Part shown: positions 11,307-23,071 of the stretch, piece after piece
Position numbering within the stretch: the stretch's first letter is position 1
How the letters are laid out: each line of letters opens with the position of its first letter
The notes under the pieces: generated by a model
The model's database searches: none
The model's input: only the letters and a program-made list of their open reading frames with translations
What the model was told of the DNA's origin: nothing
Assembly (NCBI GenBank): GCA_029204225.1
Contig: CM055097.1
Span: 68,247,240-68,311,239 of the forward strand
Direction of reading: 5' to 3'
Length of the DNA: 64,000 nucleotides
Source: Diphasiastrum complanatum
Taxonomy: Eukaryota; Streptophyta; Lycopodiopsida; Lycopodiales; Lycopodiaceae
Program-made: the position numbers and the translations under genes

Positions 11307-12200
11307 GTGTTGGATTTATTCTCCTTTTCTCTCTAAATTCCATTGCTAATGTATCAACATGTGCTCAAATGATCGATTCGAACGTTTCAACCCTTGTCAA
11401 CCAGCTCGGTGTTGAAAAGAGTGAGTATTTCATGTTTTTTCAGTTGTTAACTTTTTACCCCGAGGGTGATTTTGCATTAAATATGTTTTTGGGTAAGGGC
11501 ACTTTGATTTTAGCTACTCAAAAGGCTGGTGTCCATATTTTTGGCATGGACAATGATGAGGACTATAGTGTGAAACATTGTCAACTAGTTTTGCTGGTTT
11601 ATTGGCATTTTTTGAGGCCAACTTGAAATCTCAACTTAGAGATAGGTTCATATTTGTCAATAAGGGCCTAGATAGTGGTTTTAATATTTTTGGCAAGTAG
11701 ATAAGTGGATGATGCTGGATTTGGACCCATTCTAATTGGCTAATTTTGGTACATTGCATCTAGACTAGATTTTCTAGGTTTTTGATGAAGTATCTAGAAG
11801 TTTTCAAATTAGGTCAAGTTTGAGAAAAGTGGCCAAATGACATTTTGGAAGCTATAAATAGATGTACCTACGTGGAGAAATAGGGATCATAGTTTTTTTC
11901 TTTGTCGAGAATTCATCTCTTGTGTTTCTATGTCCATTTCATGTGTTTCTCTCTTGATATCTTGAGTTTCTATGTGTAGAATGTTGATTTTATGATAGAT
12001 CTTGGATCCGCAGTTGTGAAGTACTGTACTTTACTGCTGATGTATGGATAGGGACAATAATAAATCATATCTAAGTTTTTATGATCAGATCTTTGTGCAT
12101 TTCTAAGTTCTAGCATGCATAAAGTAGTGATTTCTATCTTCTAGCTATTTCTAGATGTGCAACCAAATTGGCCAAGATCTTGTTGATCCACTAATGTGTT
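11307..12200. other. Intergenic, no supported gene
   Basis: An open frame runs from the TRIM into this stretch (to 11626) but shows no recognisable domain. The remainder is AT-rich unique sequence. Confidence 0.35.
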
Positions 12201-12204
12201 TTGG

Positions 12205-12925
12205 ATCTGTATAGTCGCAACTGCAGTCTTTACATCTTCAAAGCTCACTTGTTGTTTGGGCCCCCAGGTAAAGTACTTGCCCTTATCCTTGAGCAAATCC
12301 ATCAAATGAGCAGTCAAGCAGACATACAGATGGATAAACCTCCTATAAAATCTAGCTTATCCGAGGAAGACCCACAGCTCTTCCATCGAAGTTGGTATTG
12401 GCCATTGCATAATTGCGACTACCTTCTCAGGATCCATTCTGATCCCCTCAGTGGAGATTATATGTCCAAGGTAGTGAATCTCTTCCTTGAAAAATTCACA
12501 TTTTGATTCCTTCACATATAAGGAATTCTCTCTCAAGACCTTGAATACTTGACGCAAATGATCAAAGAGTTCTTCTTTAGTATGTCTAAAGACTAGGATA
12601 TCATCAAGGTAGAATAACACAAACTTGTCCAAGAGATCTCTGAACACATTGTTCATTAACCTCATAACCGTTGCTGGGTCATCCCAAAGGGGAGAATCAA
12701 AAACTCATAATGACTATTCCATGACCGAAAAGTCGTCAACGGAACGTCATCCTCTTTCATACGTATTTGATGATATCCAGACCTAAGATCTATCTTAGTA
12801 AAATACTTTGCCCCTTTGAGTTGATCAAAGATCTCATCTATCCGGGGCGACAAATATTTGTCCTTAATAGTGACTTTATTTAAAGCCCTATAGTCTATGC
12901 ACATATGCATAGACCCAACTTTTTT
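12205..12925 (-). pseudogene. Ty3/Gypsy RT-RNase H fragment
   Basis: Minus-strand frames give, in order, CIDYRALN and [11 protein letters not shown] of Gypsy RT, LPFGM, the catalytic YLDD (about 12605), GHIIS, FYRRF, and the start of RNase H (YFTWGPKQQ, to about 12205). Frames break near 12660 and 12357. No gag, integrase or LTR is attached, so this is an isolated pol fragment. Confidence 0.85.
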
Positions 12926-12929
12926 ACTT

Positions 12930-13640
12930 AACCAACAAAATGGGTGCGGCCCATGGTGATTTAATAGGGCGTATAAACTCTTTAGCTAATTACACCGTTG
13001 CGTATCAACCGAGTAATGTTGCAGATTATCCAAAAAAAATTCTTGTTAAAATTTGGCACTTTTCAGTCTATTTTAAAAACATGCACTTTATTTTTTATCC
13101 AAAAAATAAAAAAACCTATAATCTATGATTAATTCAGATTGTGTATAAAATTGTGAGTAAATGAATTTTTTAACATGCAATAATAGAAAACTAAATTTTT
13201 TAATATAAATTAAAACAAATTATCAAAATTAAAAACTCATAAAAATCTACTTAAATTTAAAATTTTAATGCTAAGCAATTATAACCCTACAACTAATGAG
13301 ACATCTCATTCATATTAATTGAAGCGAACATAGAGTTGTAAAATGAATTTGTCTTTTTTTAGTCCTATTCTAGTCCATTTATATATTTTTTCAATCTAAA
13401 TACATTTGCAGTCATTTCAAACATATTTCTCTAAATTTATTATTTCGATTATTAAAATATAAACAAACTAAAAAAATCAGTATCATAATTATCAATAGAA
13501 CATAGGGTGATAGAAAAATATAATTGTTATAGTAGTTTTATAGATTTTCATACAAACAAAAGATTTAAATAAAATTTAGAAAACAAATAAATTTCATTAT
13601 ACAAAAAATACACTCAAGATACAAACAATTGAAATTTTAA
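12930..13640. other. Very AT-rich intergenic stretch
   Basis: Poly-A/T-rich sequence without open frames of note or repeats that could be delimited. Confidence 0.5.
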
Positions 13641-13689
13641 ATGTCTCGCATTAATTTTCAATTGATATTTGTACTCCGAAAAAGTTTAT

Positions 13690-14690
13690 ACATCCAAAAT
13701 CTCCTCATCATTAAGAGTTGGTCGAGGCTGACCATCTCCATCATGGTCACCATCACCACCATCAACAACATCAATCTCTTCATCCTGCAGATCAACAAAA
13801 TCTCCAAGCACGTGTTTAAGAGGAGGTTGTGGGTCTGTCGAAGCCACCTGAGCTTTCTCGCTATTGTGGGTGAAAGATGTGCCCACTTCATTGTCAGCAT
13901 TCGGAAGATCTTCAATGGCACCAACCCATTGCACAATGAAAGCCGACTGCACATAATCCTTCTCCACAGAAATATAGTTTCTCTCTTTTTTAAGAGCACA
14001 CACAATAGTGGTGCCAATACCAGAACAAAAATCTAAAATTCAATCATTTCTCATATGAAAATAAATCAATTAGTTTATTTATTAGCCTCTGTGTCTTTTG
14101 GTAGGGATTCACCACGGTCCGAGACATATTTGTAAAGCACAACTTTCGGGTAACAACTGGGAATGACTACATTGGAGGCATTTCTCTTGCAACAATATCG
14201 TGCCACTCGACATTTGTCTAACAAAGAAAAATAACCTACATACATCATTTCAAAAGCGCTTAGACGGCGCTCCCCAAGTGCATTATGGACATTTGTTTTG
14301 TGCCTGTAAAATAAAAATAGTGTAAAATTAAAATAATAAATCAACACAAAATATAATGTGAAAAAAAGAAATTAACAACTGAAGAATTAAGCAATTTGAA
14401 ATATTTCATACCAGATCAATGTCTCGTATCCATATGTCTCGTCCTTAAATGCCTTGGCAAGTGTAGTAGTTTGATTCGTGGAATGAAAAAACATAATTCT
14501 CCAAAGCGAGGCAGTTGTTATCTCCTTAAAAGATTTAACAACATGTAGAATCTACTTATATATAAATGTGGATTCATCTCCTGATGACCCTCTCAGTCTA
14601 CATCCGTAGGGGATATCAGCAATAGCAAGGGTATATTCTTTGTTGGGCACAATTTCCAGAATATCTTTCACATAGCATGTGAAGATGGCC
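13690..14690 (-). pseudogene. Beta-class DNA amino-methyltransferase-like (N6-A/N4-C) relic
   Basis: Read on the minus strand, motifs come in the order of beta-class N6-adenine/N4-cytosine methylases (N6_N4_Mtase type). First is a motif IV-like LAIADIPYG (about 14610), then SLWRIMFFHS and ETLIW (14510-14405), then a target-recognition-like stretch with RHKTNVHNALGERRLSAFE (14300-14230). Last is motif I, DFCSGIGTTIVCALK (about 14020), followed by ISVEKDYVQSAFI. Motif IV reads D-I-P-Y instead of D-P-P-Y. Possible introns occur at 14404-14310 and 14082-14025. Stops lie between blocks, and the N-terminal side is lost at a junction with a Copia RT scrap. The catalytic base type cannot be decided from sequence. 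An acidic tail follows motif I. Confidence 0.6.
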
Positions 14691-14917
14691 CTTTGTGCAT
14701 ACCCTTTGATTACCAATCTTGCCTTGTGCTTTTCTATACTTCCATCTACATGGGACTTAGTCCTGTATACCCATTTGCAACCAATGGATTTCTTGCCAAC
14801 TGGTGGTTCTACTAAGTCCCATGTACTATAGTTAGCAATTGACTCCATCTCCTCTCCCATGGCCTTGACCGAAATGTCATCATCCTTCACTTCACCATAA
14901 GTCGTATCAAAAAGCAA
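14690..14917 (-). pseudogene. Copia reverse-transcriptase scrap
   Basis: The frame carries AMGEEMESIANYSTWDLVEP and GCKWVYRTK, close to the RT start of the element at 1124-1450. It ends at GYAQ and passes in frame into the methyltransferase-like relic. It is a 5' RT fragment without the rest of the element, apparently joined to the neighbour by rearrangement. Confidence 0.8.
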
Positions 14918-14929
14918 GAACTATGAAAA

Positions 14930-16109
14930 CTAGAACAATAAGCAAATCACACAAAAAGCATAAGCAAGATTGATTAGCAAATGAGAATGCTTGAGCTCAC
15001 AAAATAGTTGTTGGCTGATTCTGACAAATCCCTAAGATACTCGGATAGAGCTACCCAAGAGTACCTCTCACCTTAGACTGAGGAGGTCTCTGAGAAGATG
15101 AGACGAACGAAGACTGAGAGCCGAGAAATGCTACTTAGGAATGACAAGCAATAATAACTGTGTAAGCCTCATGGTGAATCCCGAAAGATGGAATGACTTT
15201 GTAGGAACTAGTATTTCTAGGGAAATGTAATAAATGCAAGTAGACCCCTCTTAAAGAAAGTAGAGTGAGCCATCTTTTGATGGTGACCTCTAGTGGAGAG
15301 CATAATTCCACTTGTAATTTGTAAAATGTGGAAATTCCACTAGGATGCCACCTAAGGAGCTCTCTTGCTTATTTAAGAGACTCCCTCAGTTGAGAAGAGG
15401 AGCTTTTTGTGAAATGTACCTACTCCATGTTGAAATGAGAAGAGCCTCCATGAGTTTTGGTGGATCCATTGAGCTCCTTGATCATGCTTGTTTCTTGAGT
15501 GAATGCATTCGTGATATTGCCCTTCCCTCCTATGAGTGTGGTTGTGGATTGTAGAGTGGATTAGATTTCCTGCTTTCCTAGAGTGGATTAGTTTTCATTT
15601 CTTGTTGTGAATTAAGCTGGGAATCAGCGGTTTGTGGTGTAGCTCTTGCATATCTCCTTACATCCATGTTCTTGATGTTCTTGGGATGTCCAAGAATCAA
15701 AAGACTGGTTGGTTTCTTGATTCTTGGACTTCTAAAAATGCTGTAGATTAGTTTCTTATTTCAATTTTGTGGATTTATGCAAGTTCAGTAGCATTTAGGA
15801 TCTGATTCAGTTCGTTTTTAGAGTAGGTAGCTTTAGAAACTATTGAATGCTCATTTGGACTGCATGGTGATCTGTAAATGAATGTTCATGGCTTGCATCT
15901 CTGTTTGAATGTTAGTGCTCTCAAGAGAGAACGACCCTGAGTTGTCCTCTGATAGGCAGGACAAAAATACTACATTGATATCAGTCCTTTTTGCCTGGTT
16001 TCAGACTTTAAACAAAAAAGAATAACTTAAGCAAGAGCCCATTGTCTCTGTTGACAGGCAGAAGGAGTAAGTAAGCAAAGAATCAGTAAACAGATCCTCA
16101 TGAGTAGAG
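14930..16109. other. Possible 5' LTR region of the following Gypsy element
   Basis: No gene is supported. The sequence leads to the Gypsy-type primer-binding motif at 16118, so part of it is probably the 5' LTR, ending near CTGTCAACA. The left LTR edge could not be fixed because no second copy lies in the window. Confidence 0.35.
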
Positions 16110-16889
16110 AATCTGTCAACATTTGGCACCGTTTCCCCTTGAACTCAGACACATTCAATCCCTGGTCATTCCTACTGTTCATTACTGTGAACCGATCCAT
16201 GTTCATCTTGTTCATTCCTGCTCCATTCATTGTTGTCCATTTGTTTATCCATTCATCCATGTCCAACAGCCTTCACATCTCCTTCTTCATCCCTGTTCTT
16301 GCCCAATCATCCATCTCTATCCTCATTCAATAGCTCCATCTCTGTCCTCACTCAGAAGCCTCTTCCCAATCAATAAGTTCTTCCCTGCATACACATCCAT
16401 GTCCTCCTTCTTCTTTCTTGACCATTCTTTCCTGTCCATTTCTTCATCTCTGCCCATTCCCTTCTCAAACAATTTGCAAACGATCTGCAACCATTCAAAA
16501 AACCTACTGATCTGCACACATGACCTCCATACAAAACACAACCTGTCAACACCCTGACCAAGATCTGCAAATGCTTTGCACCAACCTCCAGACCTGCACG
16601 CAACCCACGGCCCTGCAACAAACAAAACAACAAAAAGATCTGCACGCAAAACAACAACCTCCATCTCCCTCGCTCACCAAGCCGCACTGCTCCAACCTCG
16701 CTTCACGCTCACATTCTTGACCATTACTCTCCCTCATGTTCCCAACTGACCCACCTTCCATCAAGCTCTCGACCGAGCCCCTCCTTAACGAACTCGCCCC
16801 GAGCGCTCGCTGAAATCTCAACCGACGCGCTCGCTGGAATCTCGACTGGACTGAACGACCTCTTCAAAACACACTCGACTGGACAACCA

Positions 16890-18050
16890 GCCATTTTTCA
16901 AATCTCAACCGGAGCCCATTTATCAAATCTCAACCAAAGCACCAACTTCAAATCTCAACTGACGGACTCTTGTGAAATCTCACCCTAAGCACCTGTTTCA
17001 AATCTCAATCGAAGGACTGCTGTGAAATATCAACCGGAGCACCTGCTTCAAATCTCAACCAAAGGACTCCTGTGAAATCTCAACCGGAGCACCTGAGCAT
17101 CTGTCAACATTTGATGTCAGTTGCCGCTTGAACACATATACATCCTTCTGCCATACCTATTGCAACGTTCTCCACCAGATCCATACAAACCGTTATACCT
17201 GTCCAGATTTGCCATGATCTTAATGCTGTCACCTACTGTCTACCTTGTTCTTGAACACTCTGGACGTGTAAGTTTGCAACCTACTGTCTGGCCGTTCTTG
17301 AACACTCTAGAATTGTAAGTTCGCAACCTCCACTATGCCCATTCTTCAACAATAAGTTTCTATTCACTCTCACGAAGAGCAGATTGTAAGACGACTATAT
17401 TTAATAAACATGCATATAACACAATACTCAAAACAGAGCCTCTTGACCTCACGTCAGACCTGATCTTCCAATTAGACAACACAACACAATAAACATCCCA
17501 GACATCAACGCTCAAGCAGATGTAGCACACTGCAAATCCACAGATGTTTCCATTCTACAATTGAAGGGTAATATAAAGTACGGCCATAGCTGAACACATT
17601 CCCTTCATCTCGCTACACACCACCTCGATCGAGGCCTTCATAAAAACTCTTGATCTGCGGCTTTCGTTGACATCTCGACCGAAGCTCCCGCTAAAATCTC
17701 AACCGAAGCTCCCGCTGAAAACTTGACCGATGGACCTCCTCTCACGAATCTCAACCGGAGCCATCTATCAAATCTCAACCGAAGCCCATTTGTCAAATCT
17801 CAACCGAAGCTCGTCTATCAAATCTCAACCGGGGGCATCTCTTAAATCTCGACCGGAGCACCTGAGTCAAATCTCAACCAACACACTCTGTTCAATCTCG
17901 ACCAGAACATCTGCTTCAAATCTCAACCGACGGACTCCTGTTAAATCTCAACCGGAGCACCTGCTTCAAATCTCAACCGACGGACTCCTGTTAATTCTCG
18001 ACCGAACCACTCTATCAAATTTTGACTGGAGCAATTGGAGCCGCGAGCTT
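16890..18050 (+). repeat. Degenerate AAATCTCAACCG tandem repeats
   Basis: The phrase AAATCTCAACCG(A/G)AGC or a variant recurs every 24-30 bp. The two blocks are about 16800-17100 and 17680-18030, often as a dimer ending GCACCTG and GGACTCCTGT. The spacing is irregular and copies are diverged. The repeats lie in the presumed retroelement leader; the open frame 17730-18182 only reflects them. Confidence 0.8.
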
Positions 18051-18690
18051 AATTTTTCGATACTCCTTTATTTTTCAATACTCCATTATTTTTCGATAGT
18101 ACAGATTTTCGATACTTTTTTTGAGTCATATAAAATTTCGATCCACCATTTTCAATACACTTTTTTTGAGTCACTTACCTAATTTTTCGATACACTTTTT
18201 TTGAGTCACCCACACAATTTTTTCGATACATTTTTTTTGAGTCACCAGCACAAATTTTCGATACTATTTTTTCGAGTCATAAAAAATTTGAACCACCATT
18301 TTCGATGCCTTTTTCGAGTCACCTACACAATTTTTTGATACCTGTTTTTCGACTCACCCACATAATTTTCCGATGTTTTTTTTCGAGTGACCTACATAAT
18401 TTTCCGATACAATTTTTTTGAGCCTTCTATTTTTTGAGTCATCTGTTTTTTCGAGTCCTCTATTTTTTCGGGCCTTCTATTTTTCGAGTCATCTATTTTT
18501 TTGAGTCCTCTGTTTTTTTGATAAAATTTTTTCGAGCCTTCTATTTTTCGAGTCATCTATTTTTTCGAGTCCTCTATTTTTTCGATAGAATTTTTTTGAG
18601 CTTTCTAGTTTTCGAGTCATCTATTTTTTCGAGTCCTCTATTTTTTCGATACTTTATTTTTTGACGTCATCCTTTTTTCCGATCCAGACA
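18050..18690 (+). repeat. TTTTTTCGAGTC(A/C)TC tandem repeats
   Basis: Units of about 18-35 bp built on TTTTTCGAGTCATCTAT and TTTTTCGATAC repeat more than 20 times just before the gag ORF. T-runs alternate with CGAG/CGAT. The open frame 18434-18664 (Phe-rich) is a by-product. Confidence 0.8.
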
Positions 18691-18763
18691 AATTTTCGAC
18701 CCCATACAAAAAAAACAAAAATAAAAACTATACTCAAAAATCACAAAAACAAGATCTTATCAA

Positions 18764-19408
18764 ATGGAACCACATAAAGATTCTGAAATCCCAGAATATT
18801 ATCCATACGAGATCAAGCCTCCTACAGTTGAACAAATCAAACATCATAGATTCTACCGAATGCGGGCACCATCCACAAATCCATTCGAGGGACAAGAACC
18901 TGATAGCGCCGAGTCTTCACGAGCACGACCCCCTTTTTATGGTGCTGAATTCTCCCAGGCCAGAACCAACCTTAATGGCATTTTTGTTACACACAATGCT
19001 CATCATGAGAGACGTATACCCAAGCTAGATCTACCAAAGTTTGACGGTAGTTCGGATCCTCAAAGATTTTTGCAAATCTTTGCGAATGCATGTGATGTGT
19101 ATGGCGAAACATCTTCCGATGTTGTGGTCCAACCGTTTTCGATGACCATGATCGCTAAAGCTATGTCTAATGCCATCAAAGAGGAAGATGAAGGATCCGA
19201 TGTTGACGAATCCAGAGAAAGAAGTGCACCACGTGCTCCTATCCATGAGTCGAAGCCGATCGAGGACACCCAAGATCAGCTTTGGAAATCTCAGTTGGAG
19301 TTGCTTAATAAACAACACCAACTACAGATGGAGAAACTCACCAATGAGTTTCACACTACCCTAAAGTCTATCCAAAGCAGTATGTCTGATCAGCCAAACT
19401 CTGCATAG
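18764..19408 (+). CDS. Gypsy-type Gag protein (214 codons)
   Basis: The ORF starts MEPHKDSEIPEYYPYEIK and contains the gag hallmark PKLDLPKFDGSSDPQRFL (about residues 87-104). In plant Gypsy gag this precedes the capsid-like retrotrans_gag domain. It is short: after the hallmark only about 20 residues of the capsid core remain before an acidic segment (KEEDEGSDVDESRE) and a helical, Gln-rich C-terminus. The core seems internally deleted. A TAG stop separates it from the zinc knuckles downstream. Confidence 0.65.
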   Translation: MEPHKDSEIPEYYPYEIKPPTVEQIKHHRFYRMRAPSTNPFEGQEPDSAESSRARPPFYGAEFSQARTNLNGIFVTHNAHHERRIPKLDLPKFDGSSDPQRFLQIFANACDVYGETSSDVVVQPFSMTMIAKAMSNAIKEEDEGSDVDESRERSAPRAPIHESKPIEDTQDQLWKSQLELLNKQHQLQMEKLTNEFHTTLKSIQSSMSDQPNSA

Positions 19409-19810
19409 GTATCTTATAGACGAAAACCAATATGGTACCCACACTGCCGGGCAACGCATCCTGCTGATGCTTGTCCTTCATATCATCCTATCCAAGCACA
19501 TACAGTCCAACAATATGAAGAACAACCATCATAGTCTGGAAATTCCTTGACTTAATATGAGTATCCACCAGAAGATCCAGCACCACTAGCCATACAAGAT
19601 GGCTATGCCATTACACAAGGGCCATTGAACAACAGATGTTTCATCTGTGGTGAAACCGGCCATTTCATGGTTGATTGCCCAGTCAAGACCAAGTACCACG
19701 CTGAGTGTCCCGACTGTGTCAGAAAACACAGTTTCAAAGACTGTCCAACACAACCAACTAAGATCCTACCTGCCCCTCACGTCAGTTATGAATCACGATA
19801 GGATCCTCAA
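19409..19810 (+). pseudogene. Gag zinc-knuckle region after in-frame stops
   Basis: Beyond the TAG at 19406 the frame continues with WYPHCRATHPADACPSYHP, another TAG, and then CFICGETGHFMVDC, a canonical CX2CX4HX4C knuckle (19637). A second Cys/His cluster follows (CPDCVRKHSFKDC). These bind nucleic acid in intact Gag. Stops at 19406 and near 19531 mean read-through would be needed. Confidence 0.65.
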
Positions 19811-19869
19811 GACAACAACCCGAGCACCATAACAACCAACAATTAAACCTGCTACTCAATCGAGAAGTT

Positions 19870-22430
19870 TCTTGCAAACTTCTACATTACCGCACAATAC
19901 CAGCTCCATAATGCAAAAAGACACTAATATGAAAATCAAGATCTAACTCATCTATAAGAGCATACATCTATATCCAAATTCATCCTTATATGAAAATTCA
20001 TTTTCATCAACATATATGTTATGGAACATTAAAGAAAACGAACATTTCGTGTATAAATTTGTTCAAGTTTTGTAAGCCTGGTTTACTAAAACAATCGCAA
20101 TAATCACAAGAGCATAAGAGGTAAAAAATCACAATGAATGAGAACTCTATTGGAATGAAAAAAGGAACACTTTCTAAGGTAGATTGTCGATGATCTAACC
20201 TAGAGCGGGTTCATTTATTTTTCTTTGTTTCAAAAAATAAAAATAAACCCTCCACAATAGATCTTTGACAATCTATCATGTGAGGGAGTTTCAATTTAGA
20301 AATCTAGCTTTTCTAGCTCAAATTTCTCCTATTTGGTATGTCATTGTCACTTCATAATGTGTTATTTAGCTCAAAAAATTCTAAAACATAACTATTTTCT
20401 TACAAATACTCGTAAAATACTTTTTATGAGGTAGATCATTGACAATCTCTCTCAATTTTTAAAAAAAAATTAGTTGCTTCTCTCAACTAAGTGGTGTACA
20501 TTTATGTTTTGAAATGAACTTTTAAGTAGTTTAAGATGCTGAACCCTTTTAGCTCAAGAAGAAATTTAAACCTTAGCCTACTTCACATCAATGCTCTAAG
20601 CTTATACCTCAATGACTTGTGAGAAGCTACATGATCACCCTTGTGATTGAAGAGAGTTTAGGTGTAGTCATATATAGAAGTATGGGAGGTCATGTATGTA
20701 GTTATAGATAGAATTATGGGAAGTCCAATTTGCTATTTCTCAATTGTGAAAAACCAATCATTAACAAAGATACATTATGCAAAATTACCCAGAAGCTTCC
20801 AATTCAGTCACCTAAATTTTAAATGAGCAACCTAGCTCCACATTTCAAGTTATGGGAGGTCATTTCTTGAATGATGCTCAAATCACTTGCACTAAAAGCT
20901 TTATTGCATAACTTGAATTGAAGGAAGCCATTTCAATTAATTACCTAACTCTTTGCATGTTATCAAATAAGCTTTAAAATCTAGAGCTTGTACAAATGCA
21001 AGGGTGACTATGTGTTGAATTATCTAGAAGATGCTTAACAAATCATGTGAAATTATGTCCATTCACCAACATATATCTACTCAAAGATGCCCTCGTATTT
21101 TAAGTGATCACCTCATTCCATGACATCGTAAGGAGAGCAAGAACTAAGTTTTAAAAAGCTTAGCATTGAGAACGCTTATTGCTAACTAACTAATGCAATC
21201 TTGTAAAGCTTAAAAGTCAAAAGGTAATTAAAACCAATTTGCACAAATTGAACAAGATATAGATCTAAATGCTATTTTATGCAATGCAAGTTCATGTTTC
21301 TTAAGAGTGGCTCAAATGCATAAACTAAATCTGACACAAAAGTTTAATTCAATAATGTATAATAAATTGTTGAAATCATATGATCTTGCGAAAGACTATT
21401 TCCTATGCAAAGTTCTTTTACAAATATTAGCTTGAATTTCCTAAGAGTTGGCGAGTACATCAAGTGAATATACTAACCAAATTCACATTCATGTCAAATT
21501 AGTTGAATATAGGATCTATTACATACAATAATATTTTTTCGGTATGATTACGTTTTTGATGCATCTTGATTGACAAGGACAACTTTAGGTACATGAGACT
21601 TGTTAATTCACACGATGTTTACATATTGATGACATGATGTTGGTGTGATCAAACCTTGACTTGGTTCGATGAAAAGAGAGAAAGATGATGGCAAGAATGG
21701 GCAAAGGAGGAGAAATATGTAGCTCATATGAGAATTTGAATAATGGAAAGACAACTTTTATCCTCTATATCAAATAGCTCCTCGTTGTCGTGCAAAACGT
21801 ACACATTGAAGCTACAAGATTGCATGCACATCAACCATGAGATACAACAATCATGAAGCACTTTCAACTAAGGGTGGTTACACATTAGCGATAATTGCCT
21901 TTGCTTGACTCTTTTTATTGCCACCCATTTTTTAAGCCTTGGCAAGTGAGATGGCGGGTAATGTACCACGCCTCCCACACTTAGGTGGTAATTGTTAAAT
22001 GGAATGCTGCAAGCTAATTAGCTAGTTTGAATTCTTGCCATGGAATTGGTTCATTTCTCCTAAGTTGCCCTAACAACTCAACATGATGGGGGCAATGTCC
22101 TTAGGTCCAAAGAACGGGCTTGCGTGAAGCTGCCCTAAGGTGATGCAAGCATAGTCAAATGCCAAGTAAATCCACAAAAGTGGACTTGTATGAGGATCTT
22201 CAAGTAGTCCAAGGGATGTGCTAATAGGTGTGAGATAAGAAGGTCCCCACATGGTACTTAAGTAGCCTTGGACTTTCCAAACCTTTGCTATATCAACAAC
22301 TTTGAACAACGATCCCTTATTATTCTCTTGTCCTTGGAATAGGAATATATTAGAAAAGAACAAAGAGTCCATACAAATGGAATGGCAATATAATGAAAGA
22401 AAAGCCCCCCTTCTTTCCTTTTTCTGTCCC
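19870..22430. other. Intergenic, AT-rich, no supported gene
   Basis: Unique AT-rich sequence lies upstream of the methylesterase gene. The phrase GTAGT(C/T)ATA(T/G)ATAGAA(G/T)TATGGGA occurs twice near 20665-20720 as a short local duplication. Nothing else could be supported. Confidence 0.45.
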
Positions 22431-22768
22431 TCTCTGGCCCCCCCCCCCCCCCCTCTTTCCTTTTTCTGTGTCTCTCGTTCAAGCAAAAGAAAACACAGGA
22501 AAGCACATGCATAGAGCAGAACAGTGCAGACGACACGGTCTTTTACACGGCATTGACAGAGTAGCGCGCGCAGAGACATACAGCGAGGGGGGGAAGAGGA
22601 TAGAGAGCAAGCATATTCATGCTGCCTGATCGGAAATTCTGGATTGAAATGGTGGGATTCTTGCAGTAGCAAGGGAGAGACAAGATCTGGGAGTGTAGTC
22701 ATCCGGAGGAGGATGGGCTGATGCTGGTGGGTGGTGTAGGGTGAGTAAAGCAGCGAGGTAGAGGAGGG
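22431..22768 (+). promoter_or_regulatory. Probable promoter/5' leader of the MES11-like gene
   Basis: The 340 bp before the ATG are GC-richer than the surroundings. They hold a C15 run at about 22439-22453 flanked by CTTTCCTTTTTCTGT repeats on both sides, and GA-rich stretches. A TATA-like TATAATGA lies at 22389. The transcription start cannot be set from sequence. Confidence 0.35.
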
Positions 22769-23071
22769 ATGGGGAATCGGATCGCGTGTCTTAGAGGCTG
22801 GGATCAGGAAAGCGATGGTAGGAAGTCGCAGTCCAAGGCAGCTGACAAGAAGATGCGGGCGCTGGAGGAGGAGCTGATCCAGCAGCAGCTGATGGCCATG
22901 GCATTCCAGCAACAGAAGAAAGCACATTCTAGATTGGAGCGAGCTGCGTCTCAGCGCCAGCCCAATTCTTCAAACTCTTTTCCTGAAAAGGTTCCTAGAA
23001 GTGCCAGTGTCCGTGGTCGCTCGTTAGGCGATCCTCTAGTTGATCCCCATCAACTGCTGAATAGTCTCCAG
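22769..23071 (+). CDS. MES11-like: MES11-like exon 1
   Basis: 101 codons from ATG to CTCCAG|GTACTT. It encodes the N-terminal extension: MGN start, a helical EEELIQQQLMAMAFQQQ segment, then SASVRGRSLGDPL. The larger minus-strand open frame over this exon is a shadow. Confidence 0.9.

Larger units (their letters stand above)
16100..19870 (+). mobile_element. Ty3/Gypsy-type element, 5' half (repeat-rich leader plus gag)
   Basis: AACATTTGGCACCGTTTCCCC near 16114 resembles the TTGGCGCCGTTGCC context that follows the 5' LTR in many plant Gypsy elements. A 2.6-kb leader with tandem repeats leads to a gag ORF (18764) and zinc knuckles (19637-19743). No protease, RT or integrase follows, so the element is truncated or a large non-autonomous (LARD-like) form. 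Confidence 0.55.

Noticed and set aside
13641-14036. Plus-strand 131-codon frame opposite the methyltransferase relic
   Set aside because: It is the antisense shadow; motifs are on the minus strand.
16100-16821. Overlapping open frames up to 144 codons on both strands
   Set aside because: Low-complexity C/T-rich sequence in a presumed retroelement leader; compositional artefacts.
17730-18664. Open frames in the tandem arrays upstream of gag
   Set aside because: Periodic peptides reflect the DNA repeats; no start context or domain.
22070-22927. 285-codon minus-strand open frame over the methylesterase promoter and exon 1
   Set aside because: It runs antisense through exon 1 and a poly-C tract, has no domain, and the plus strand carries a convincing exon.
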